Shown here: piece after piece, positions 54,926 to 64,000 of the stretch
Position numbering within the stretch: position 1 is the first letter of the stretch
Layout of the letters: the number at the start of each line of letters is the position of its first letter
Origin: Epiperipatus broadwayi
Lineage: Eukaryota; Onychophora; Udeonychophora; Euonychophora; Peripatidae
Length of the DNA: 64,000 nucleotides
Direction: 5' to 3'
Assembly: GCA_028023455.1 (NCBI GenBank)
Contig: JAQFVV010001067.1
Span: 1-64,000 of the forward strand
Position numbers and translations under genes: made by a program
Notes under the pieces: model-generated
Told to the model about the DNA's origin: nothing
Databases searched by the model: none
Seen by the model: the letters and a program-made list of their open reading frames with translations, nothing else

Positions 54926-55890
54926 TACATGTGTTTTTTATTTTGACCATCAGCTCAGTGAGATGCAGATATTTATAGTATTCAATATTTTTTGATAACC
55001 CTTAGTGACAGATTGGAAAAAATTTCAACCCTTTTATTTTATCAAATTAATCTTTATTTTTTATTGCATTTTTACAAATTTCAAATTATTTTTTTAGATA
55101 TATAAGTTAACAAATAAATTTATTCTTCAAAAATGATATTTTAACTTTGCAAATATAATATAATCCTAATTACATAATCAGAGCAATGTTTTTTTATTGA
55201 ACAATTATCTCATCAGTGATAAAAGTATTAAATTAAAAAATTAGATTTCTAGTAAAATGCAAATTATTTTTCATATTACGTAAAGCTAACAAAATTCTAT
55301 TTAAAATTTAAAATTCTATTCATAATTACTAAAAAATTACAAAAATAAATACTCTATAATCAAGAATAGCATGATTATTATTGGATATAAATTGTGAATT
55401 TCATAAATTTCTTTTGATAAACAATTAGTCATGTCTGCAAGATATTTTGAGGTGAATTGACTTAGATGTTCAAATACAAACTTTGGTATATCTGGAAATT
55501 CTGTATGGGAATATTTAGACATGTTTTCTAAACCTAGTAAAAATTCTTGTGTTTTGAACAATGCTTGTTCATCTATTGTTCCAAAGTAATTTTATGATGG
55601 TTTAAAATTTTTTTTTTTTTTTGTAATTTATCTTTGAAATGTGTATAAACTGAAGTTAGTATATTATCACCAGTGACAACCATGTTATTAATTACTAGAT
55701 CAGCCAATTACAAGTGATGACTATAGATTATTGAAGACCTTTGACTTTTTTTTTGAAAGTAAATATTTTTAAATAAAATCTGAGTCTAATAACATTTTTT
55801 AAAAAAAAAAATGTTACACTAATTCTGCAAAAATACTTATAAATATATAAACAAACTATTTAATTTATAAAGCACAAACAGTATTTGAAA
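54926..55890. other. AT-rich stretch, nothing recognised
   Basis: Only one short minus-strand frame (55,337-55,561), which has no recognisable domain. Confidence 0.55.
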
Positions 55891-56556
55891 TTAAACTGAG
55901 AGACTGCGAACCTCTCATGCTTATTAGCCAATCAGGTGTTATTAATAGCGATCAAATCATAAATACAAGACAGAGAATTTAACAAGAAGAGGGCATCCAC
56001 ATTCCTCTTTACTTGTCTTTCTATATATCCAAGCCAGTCTAAAGTACTTAGATTTGAAAATGTGAATTGTCAAACATATTCACATTTAATTCACTGAGTT
56101 TAAATTACAAACATACAGCACGAAATCCTACGATTTACTATGCAGCAGTTTTTAGATGTTATAACTTGCAGTAACGTATGTAAATAATATTTAATTTATA
56201 AAGTGCAAACAGTATTTGAAATTAAACTGAGAGACTGTTTGCATTTTATAAATTAAATATTATTTACATACGTTACTGCAAGTTATAACATCTAAAAACT
56301 GCTGCATAGTAAATCATAGGATTTCGTGCTGTATGTTTATAATTTAAACTCAGTGAATTAAATGTGAATATGTTTGAAGATTCACACTTTCAAATCTAAG
56401 TACTTTAGACTGGCTTGGATATATAGAAAGAAAAGTAAAGAGGAGGGTGGATGCCCTCTTCTTATTAAATTCTCTGTCTTGTATTTACGATTTGATCGCT
56501 ATTAATAACACCTGATTGGCTTATAAGTGTGAGAGGTTTGCAGTCTCTCAGTTTAA
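55891..56556. mobile_element. 0.67-kb inverted repeat with promoter-like arms
   Basis: Arms 55,891 to about 56,212 and about 56,235-56,556 are reverse complements with scattered mismatches, and the loop is about 24 bases. A 46-base segment just outside and at the start of the left arm (55,861-55,906) is repeated at the centre (56,192-56,237). Each arm, read inward, has GCCAATCAG (CCAAT box) and CATAAATACA (TATA-like) about 40 bases apart. No coding capacity. Confidence 0.8.
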
Positions 56557-56808
56557 TAAACAAACTATGAAACATAAATATTTTAATTTTCAAAATGTAA
56601 CAAAAAAAAAAAAAACCTCAAAAGCTCTCACAAACACTCTTGTGCAGAGAGAATATGAAACTAACAATCAGCTTTGTTATAGCTGCTGTCAACTTGTTCA
56701 TAGTATACTTTTTGTACAGTGCTAATATCATAAGATTTTATTTTTAAATCTATAAATCAATCCTACTTTAGTTTCAGTTTTGTCATAAAATGAAGGCAAA
56801 ACCAAAAG

Positions 56809-56917
56809 TCAAGCATCGGTGGGTAAGAGGTCAGCGACAGCTGCTTTACAAGCAGTTGTCCTGGGTTAGTGAGTTCACTTCCCGGTTGATGCTATGACAC
56901 ATGAGAAAAAAAAAAGA
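56809..56917 (+). mobile_element. tRNA-derived SINE, copy 2
   Basis: AAGCATCGGTGGGTAAGAGGTCAGC (A-box side, split here as GGTGGGTAAGAGGTCAGC), anticodon-arm-like CTGCTTTACAAGCAG, B-box side GAGTTCACTTCCCGG, then GATGCTATGACACATGAG and an A tail. Same family as 61,979 and 62,596. Confidence 0.8.
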
Positions 56918-57823
56918 AATGCTAAAAACAGTCATAAGAGACAAAATAGTATCATTATCTGTTGTGACATAAGATTACATTCAGTGCTTCAAAAAAATTA
57001 TTATAGTGATTGGATAAGATTTCTTTTTTTAATAAATAATCTTATCTAATTATGAATTTATTTTGAAAGTCATTTATTTTATTGTTTTAGTTTTACAAAT
57101 AAATAAATTAACATTGGACAAATTTTTATAGTTTAATTACTACATAAAAATGTACGACTACTTAATTTTTTTTTTAAAGAATCAAGAAAAAATAATTTAA
57201 AAAAGGTTAAACAAAGTTAATTATCTTTAAAGGCATTTCTACTTTTTTTTTCAAAAATAAAAATAAAAAAGTTTATTTTTGAATTATAATAATTAAAAGA
57301 AAAATATATATGATTTTTTTTTTTTTTAAATGAAATAATTATAAATTTCAAATTACAAAAACACTTATCTATTTGGAAAAATATTGCACTCAGATTGCAA
57401 TTTGTTAACAATAGATTAAAAAAGTCAAAGTTTAATAAATTATGGTTCTGTAAATATATATATATTAATGATACTAATTTAGGACTAAAAATAGCAAACA
57501 ATGCAAAAAAAAATACATGCGTAAATGCTAAAATAACAAAAACAGTTCATTAAATTTTTATTTTTAATTTTTTTTTTTTTGGTGTATATTTTCTCTCTAT
57601 ATATATTTTTTTATAAATAAATTTAAATTATTTTCATTTCAAACTATTTATATATATATATTATTTTTCATTTAAAACTACAAGTTCCTAACTTCCAATC
57701 AAAACTTTATTAACTAAATTCAAAACAATGATTTTTATTTTTAAGAGTATATATTGTAATATTATTTAGTATAGATTAGTGTAAAATATTTTACTATAAA
57801 AATATTTTATTTCTTTATACTAC
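56918..57823. other. AT-rich stretch, nothing recognised
   Basis: Poly-A/T runs and low-complexity frames only (for example the minus-strand frame at 57,217-57,501). Confidence 0.6.
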
Positions 57824-57841
57824 ATTATTATTATTATCGTC

Positions 57842-57873
<32 letters not shown>

Positions 57874-57916
57874 TACTATTACTGTTACTATTATTGTTAT
57901 TGTTGTTGCTGCTGCA
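57824..57916. repeat. Mosaic trinucleotide repeat
   Basis: Successive blocks of ATT, CAC, CAT, ATT/ACT, GTT and GCT units in one phase, ending CTGCTGCAG. Each block differs from the next by one base of the unit. Confidence 0.9.
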
Positions 57917-57959
57917 GAATCATAAACATGTGAACATTCATTTTTTTGCTCTCTTGACG

Positions 57960-60900
57960 ATTCAAAAGATTATTTGATATATTTTATTTTTGTAAGCCTT
58001 ATATTCTATACAAATGATACAAAAAATACTTATATGGTTACATGTTGTTTCTGTAACCATTTATCATCTAATAATGGTAATTATATCTTTTGCCAAGGCT
58101 GTAATGAAAATATACTAGATATTTCAACATTATTTGAAACTATGTATAGACAGGTGTCATTAAAAAAATCAAGCCTGGAGATGTTCCTTTTTGTATAAAA
58201 ACCTTTTTCTGCCTTTAATACAGATTTAAATTTTTAACGTTGCATTGGATGCCTCAGTTTTACAGCAGATTATGGAGAAATTGCAATTATTATCTGTTAT
58301 TCATAATGCATTATCAGAGTTTACACAAACAGTTTCAAGAATGCATGTCAATTAGATATTTTATGTCAAAACATTGATAGACATAATCAGGAGATTTTTC
58401 ATTTATTTAATACTTGTAATGCAAAAAATAGATATTTAAAGACAAAATGGCAACTTTGAAAAGATTTCAGAGGGCTTTTAAAATTGAATTACAAGATATT
58501 CCTTATCTAAATAATGAAGATATGCCACAAATTATTTCCAAAATGGCTGTTTAGCCAGAAGCTTGAACATTATTCTAATAATGATTTAGAGCAAAAACTA
58601 AATCAAATAAACCAGGGCTTGTTGTTTATTCACATAACATAGCTATACTATTTTTACATAAGAGGAAATCTGTTGTAACTATATCTGATATCCTTAGAAA
58701 ATAGCAGTGAGTATATTTATATTAATGAAAGAATTTCTTTGGCTACTTTATGGCTTTTTTGGAAGGCAAAGTGAAAAATGTAAGATCAACACAAAGGTGT
58801 AGCATTTATTTGAAATGGTTTGATTTATGTCAGAAATGATACTAATTTTTCCCAGTTTTCTAGTTAAAAATAACATAGTATAATCACCATTCTGATCTTT
58901 AGTGCCTAGAGTATGACCTAATCATGTTTATGATTATGAAGGTTTAAAAAAATTATATGAATATTTGAGTATATGAATTTATTTTGATGAATTAAATATA
59001 TATCTAAGTAATTTTTCATTATGTTTTTATGATATTATTGTTTCGCCTGAATCGTGGATTTCTTATGAGAAATAACATTTGCATCGTTTGAATGATTGTA
59101 AGAGTGTGCTTACTCCATATTTGTAATTACATTTTCTAGAGATGTAATGATTACAAATAAATCAAGTCAGATGTCACATGACCTGAACTGGTCTGGGGTT
59201 GAGGCTATTCTATAAAACTGCTTAAGAGCTTATTTGTGAGCTCTTTATAAAACAGGTTTAATGATTTACATAAACACCTGTAAATTTTATTTACAATGTT
59301 CTAACACTTACTACTGCTGATTCTATATTAATGTTTAATTTTCCTCATGCAGTTCTTTTATTAATTGTAATATATAGATCATGTACTAGTACCACTACGT
59401 CTTTTATTTGTGAACATGACAATTTATTATATAATTTGCATTCATCTTCTGCCATAATAATTGGTGATATAAATATTGATTTGTTAGTTAGAAAATATAC
59501 TTGAATGTAATACATAGTTGTGGTTTTAGTCAAGTAAATTTCTCACCTACATTTGTATATCTCTGCTTGATCATATTTTTATTAGACTCAATTGGAACTG
59601 GGATTGTATTTCTGGCCTGAATAATATAGACAGGGTCCTCTTACAATTTCAGAATATTGTTCTTTTTTAAATGATAAAGACTTGTCATATTCCATTGAAT
59701 AATAAAAGAATCCATTGATTAAAAAGAAAGAAATTTCAGAAATAATTGAAAATGTTTTTCTAATTTGATTGCTTTGAAACAGATTAATAAGGAAATTAAA
59801 TATTTATATTAAAATAGCTAAATCAAATTATTATAGGTAACGTTTTTATAATAAACATATATCACTGAAATGGAAATTAATTAACTCTGATTAAAATATC
59901 CTCTATTCAAATTAATTGTATTAAAGATAATGATATGGTATAAGAAAGTACATGGTAATGAAAAACACATGGCTGATTTTTTAAATATTTTTTTCACATA
60001 TAGGCACACATGAAGCTCTTTAATTAATAATTTGTCTTTTAAATTTATTTTGAATTCTTCTTTTCCTTGGATAGTTCTGACATTCAGTTACTGCACTTAA
60101 TTGATGGTTTAGAAAATATTCAGTCTTCTGGCTTGGATAAATAAACTTCACAAGTTCGTAAAGATAATAAATTTGCTTTTATATCCATTTTAGTTTATTT
60201 ATTTAATTTCTTGAATATTTAAAGGTTGGTATTGTTACACTCATTTTCTTAAAGATGATCCATTAATTATTAACAATTATAGGCTTATTTCAATCATTTC
60301 TGTTAGTGCTAAGTTATTTAAGATGATATTTAAAGATAAGATGATATTATTTTTGACTATGCATAAAGAGATTTCTGTATATAAGTTTGTTTTGTTACTG
60401 GAAATAGTATTTTGGATGCTTGTTATAATCATATACACAATTTAACATTATCATTGGATAAGGATCTTAAGACAACAATAGTTATCCAAAGCATTTGATT
60501 CTGTTAATCATTCGATTCTTATACATCCATTGTGTTCATATGCTATTCATGATCATTTTTCTTCCGGATTAATAAGTTATCTAAAAAACAAAAACTAGGC
60601 TACTAAAATATATGGTTTTATTAGTGATTTTAGATTCATTAATCATGAATTCCACATGGATCTATACAAGACCCCATATCACTTTTACTATATATAAATA
60701 TTATTTTTAACTTATCTTTTAATTCAGTGATTTATCATTTTTTTCTGATGATATTGCTCTGTCTTGCAATGTTGCTTCATATATTATTCTTGAACAAGTG
60801 GTTAATATGGATCTGGCATTACTTACTAACTAGCTCACAATAATTATTTAACTATAAATTGTAGTAAAATCATATTCTACTTTCTTAAAAATAGCCTCAT

Positions 60901-61520
60901 TCCCTTAGTATCAGCATTTCTAATGAATATGAAGTTCATTCCAATACTATTTGTATTTGTGGTAATATCATTTTAGTTCATAACTATTGTTATTGAGATG
61001 TTTTCATTGGTTCAAGGTTATCTTGGTTAAATCATATTACTTACTTATGTTTTCAGTTATGTAAAATTAATTATTTATTTTATTATCTAGTGAAATTCTT
61101 GCTGAAATTTAATTTTATAACTATTTATGTTGCTTGTTATCAGTTGTATTGATTACTCCCTATCTTCATTATGTACTTTACAATATTATACCATGTGTAT
61201 TATTTTTGGTAGGTCTAGATTGACTTCTGTGAATAATATCTATGTTAATTCTTGTGTGTTGGCTGTTATACATATCTGCTTAATCAAGAATTTTCAATTG
61301 ACATTGCTAGATTTTTACTTGGAAAATAATTGTAGCCAATTTAGTTGCAATGATCTTTTAGACTTTAATTTTTTTGTTAGTGACTACTCAATAAATGTTG
61401 ACTATTTATCTTGTTATATATTCAAGAAATGTTTGAAACTTTGGTATTATATTATCTGCAATCATATTTACTATTATTGTTATCATTGTTGTTTTAACAT
61501 TTGTATATATTGTACATGAT
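57960..61520 (+). pseudogene. CR1/Jockey-like LINE, near full-length relic
   Basis: ORF1-like part (about 58,030-58,560): a Cys-rich segment CCFC...FCQGC (PHD/zinc-finger-like) followed by a helical region 'NIDRHNQEIFHLFNTCN'. ORF2 endonuclease part (about 58,780-59,560): 'IIIGDINIDLL' (GDFN motif) and 'FSPTFVYLCLIIFLLDS' (equivalent to PTR.....lIDhI). RT part (about 60,100-61,100): a 'NNYRLISIISV.AK'-like motif near 60,270, 'SKAFDSVNHSIL' near 60,487, a decayed 'PQGSILGP' near 60,650 and 'FSDDIALS' near 60,740. A C-terminal tail follows to 61,519. The order ORF1, EN, RT fits CR1/Jockey-group LINEs. Dozens of stops and frameshifts; long dead. The 130-codon frame at 61,127-61,519 belongs to this decayed tail and is not a separate gene. 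Confidence 0.7.
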
Positions 61521-61528
61521 TAATGTGC

Positions 61529-61544
61529 GTATATATATATATAT
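61529..61544. repeat. Short (TA)n after the LINE relic
   Basis: About eight TA units. Confidence 0.8.
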
Positions 61545-61978
61545 AGTACATATGTAATTAATTTTTATATCTATTCCCTATATTTATAATTTAATCTTTT
61601 ATTATTATTTTTTTTTGTAATTCATATGACTCATAAATAACTCTTCACACAAGTTCCACTTGTTTGGAGTTATTCTCTTTTTTATATATATTTTGTTTAA
61701 TGCATAAATAAATAAAAATAATAATAACTATATCGCATGTAATGAATCTTACATTTCACATTTATTTCAAACCAAGAACACGTTCTTTAAATATTTATCG
61801 ACTATGGAAGTTTTTACTTTAGATCTATATAAAAATGTATTGATTATTAATTTCTTTTTTATTATTATTAATTTACTAATGTAATTTCAACTAATTATTT
61901 TTAATCATTTTTATTAATTAAATATCAAATTTAATGAAAGTTTATCGTTTTGGTATTAAATGGATAAAAAGTTGTAGT

Positions 61979-62082
61979 TTTTTTCCCCCATGTGTCAAAG
62001 CATCGGCCGAGAAGCGAACCCGAAAATCCGGGACAACTGCTTGTAAGGCAGATGTGCTGACCACTCGGCCACCAACGCTTGA
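61979..62082 (-). mobile_element. tRNA-derived SINE, copy 3 (best preserved)
   Basis: On the minus strand: GTCAAGCGTTGG, A box TGGCCGAGTGGTCAGC, anticodon arm CTGC-CTTACAA-GCAG, a variable region, B box GGGTTCGCTTCTCGG, then CCGATGCTTTGACACATGG and an A-rich tail. The ends GTCAAGC and GCTTTGAC can pair as an acceptor-like stem, so the whole unit folds like a tRNA with a long variable arm. Only about 95-105 bp, with no added body; moved by an unknown LINE. It is not a functional tRNA gene by my reading. Confidence 0.85.
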
Positions 62083-62595
62083 CTAAAAAGTGGTAGTTGA
62101 CAGGAAATTATGATTATCAGACAATGTTTTCTGCTCAGTTCAGTCTTTAAAAAATCTTTATAAATTTCTTATTTATAGCTAATAATTTTAAGTTATTTAA
62201 ATAGTACAAAAATCTTATTAGAAAATAATGTGTTTTTATTAATCAACGTTTCACACTTTATATATATTATAATGATCAGGAAATGCCAAATCGTATTTAT
62301 TTTCAACATCAAAAAATTATATCATTTTAGGAATAGATAAACATTTCAATCCAAAAATCCCAGATAAAAAATGAAACAAAAGTTAATATTGTATAAGATA
62401 GTAAGTCAGTAAAATAATAGAATAAACTGTTTAGTGATTTTATTTTTAAGTAAAGAGGAGTAATATACCTGAGAAAATTATTTTAGAAAGCGAATTTAAA
62501 AAAATAGAAAGTTATAATACTAATCTCCAACAATATTAATAAAACTTAAATAATAAATTATAATAATTATTTATTCAGAATAGTTGAAAACAGGT
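62083..62595. other. AT-rich spacer between two opposed SINEs
   Basis: Nothing recognised; the flanking SINE copies are in opposite orientation. Confidence 0.6.
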
Positions 62596-62696
62596 GTCAA
62601 GCGTTGGTGGCCTAGTGGATAGCATAGCTGCCTTCCAAGCAGTTGGCCCGTGTTCGCTTCCCGGGCAATGCATTTGACATATGAAAAAAAAAAAAA
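62596..62696 (+). mobile_element. tRNA-derived SINE, copy 4
   Basis: GTCAAGCGTTGGTGGCCTAG start, anticodon arm CTGC-CTTCCAA-GCAG (loop differs from copies 2 and 3), B box TGTTCGCTTCCCGGG, ATGCATTTGACATATG and a 13-A tail. Confidence 0.85.
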
Positions 62697-63299
62697 GGAT
62701 AAAGAGGTGTTAAATTATTGTAAACACATAACAATATTATAGTTGTCAGTAGTGCAAATGAATTCATATAAAGTTATAATAAATTGTATTAAGACATTGA
62801 TAGAAAAAAAAAGTTCGTAATAATAAAAATAATGTCATTTTTAAAATGATAAAACTTGAATAAGGTTTAAAATGCTATTGAAACGATTGGATCCAAACTC
62901 GATCCAAGTTTTATGACTTATTTAGCACTAACCTGAGATCAAATCTGATCTCTACCTTTTTAATAGTAAATTTGTTTAACGGATAGTTTTATATTCATAC
63001 ACACACCAAGCCTATTTTCTTTCTTTAGCCTTGTTATTTTCATTTAATAATGAACATTTTAATTTTACTTTAATTTCTATAATAAGGTTTAAATAATGTT
63101 AATTGTAATAAAATAAGATTTATTTATTACAGATTTTTGTGTGTGGATATTATATATATGTGCGTATTTTAAATATTAATAGTAATTAGTCCGTTAAATA
63201 GATTTGCTTAAAAACTACTTTTATATTTTTCTATTAAATTTTAGTGATTAAAAGTCACATTCTTTTGGATAAATCTGGAAAATCACGTAGGTCACGCTT
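62697..63299. other. AT-rich stretch, nothing certain
   Basis: No gene seen. The start of the suspected LTR to the right may lie within this stretch. Confidence 0.5.
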
Positions 63300-64000
63300 T
63301 TATTTATGAATGGAAAGGAAGGGACTTATCTTAAATTTATTTTATTTTATCTTAGTAATCCATTTGCGAACTAAAAATGGATTCGTAACAAAAGACTTAA
63401 AAGATTTATCAGAAGAGTGTATCTTAGAATCACAATAGAGCAAATTATTTTAAATGAATGGATAGAACAATGCGCGGAAAGATAGAATATTCTGGAGCAA
63501 TGGCTAAAATAGTATAAATACCACCCAAAAAGGAAGTGAAGAGGATGAGATTACTATAATGAATGAGTTGCAGTTTGAATCTATGTCAGTCTACTTTATG
63601 AATTAGTAGACGCAAAAATGTAAGCTAAGGTCGGGGCGCATAGCCGTTGTTCCTGAGCCTTTCCCAGTAATATCAGTATGCTACCGTGAAACCATCCAAT
63701 GCCTCCTGAAATCATAAATAGAACTGTTGGTGAATGAACTTTGCTGAATAATAAAAAAAAATAGCTAGCTATTTCATCGATGGAAAAGTGCCTCATTTCG
63801 CTCTCCAAAAAGAACTTGCAAGCAGTTATGAAGCCTACAGTGAAAGGACTTGTTGGAAGGTAATACTACCACCAAAAGAATTCTTTCTAAAATATATAAT
63901 TCGCTTTTCTTGTCTTAAATGGCTTTCGTAACATCAGTAATTAAATATTGCCACTCTATCCTAGATAAATATGTTTTGTAATACATGTAAAACTTATATA
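63300..64000 (+). mobile_element. Possible fifth long LTR (promoter half), runs off the window
   Basis: GC-richer than its surroundings. TATA box TATAAATA at 63,513-63,520, then at about +140 a segment CCTTTCCCAGTAATATCAG resembling CCTTCCCTGCAATACCAACAG of the E2 LTR. A candidate donor GGAAG|GTAATACTACC lies at 63,859/63,860, about 345 bases after the TATA box, as in E1 and E2 (375-430). LTR ends are not visible. It could instead be a first exon and promoter of a host gene. Confidence 0.35.

Noticed and set aside
61127-61519. 130-codon frame as a stand-alone gene
   Set aside because: Its position and composition fit the decayed C-terminal tail of the CR1/Jockey-like LINE.

Overview
This is AT-rich (by eye roughly a quarter G+C), gene-poor nuclear DNA from a eukaryote, almost certainly an animal. 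There are no prokaryotic genes, operons or CRISPR arrays. Long (TA)n and (AAT)n microsatellites, LINE relics of the RTE and CR1/Jockey types, short tRNA-derived SINEs, foldback elements and long-LTR elements fill the window. I found no intact host gene, and I cannot name the species.

Layout. 0.1-5.2 kb: decayed LINE fragments, an (AAT)n tract, dispersed repeats, a 196-bp perfect-centre palindrome and a SINE end. 5.2-13.2 kb: AT-rich DNA in which I recognise nothing. 13.2-18.8 kb: LTR element E1, decayed, with a gag relic only. 18.9-20.4 kb: tandem/foldback element FB1. 20.4-31.5 kb: mostly featureless, with foldback FB2, an (AAT)n tract and a small inverted repeat. 31.6-36.7 kb: LTR element E2, young, with two near-identical LTRs and one intact 388-residue gag ORF. 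36.7-38.2 kb: a MITE-like element and a foldback repeat. 38.3-48.1 kb: LTR element E3 on the minus strand, with a gag frame carrying three in-frame stops and three LTR copies, two of them joined by a 44-nt copy of the 3' half of tRNA-Lys. 48.1-54.6 kb: a triple nest, in which a minus-strand LINE is split by a plus-strand RTE LINE that is itself split by a 2.25-kb solo LTR (E4); target-site duplications are visible at both levels. 54.8-57.9 kb: an LTR-end fragment, a 0.67-kb inverted repeat, a SINE and a mosaic trinucleotide repeat. 58-61.5 kb: a CR1/Jockey-like LINE relic. 62-64 kb: two SINEs and what may be the promoter half of a fifth long LTR running off the window.

The most notable system is the set of long-LTR retroelements (E1, E2, E3) that carry gag and nothing else between LTRs of 1.7-2.7 kb. 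None has protease, reverse transcriptase, RNase H or integrase, yet each keeps a primer-binding site resembling the tRNA-Lys 3' end, a polypurine tract and (in E1 and E2) a TATA-containing LTR with a conserved candidate splice donor. E2 has an intact gag and very similar LTRs, so it was mobile recently and must borrow its enzymes. All three sit inside TA-repeat DNA. This resembles the plant TR-GAG class of non-autonomous elements; an animal family with this layout, TA-repeat targeting and tRNA-half capture is, as far as I can judge without a search, worth describing.
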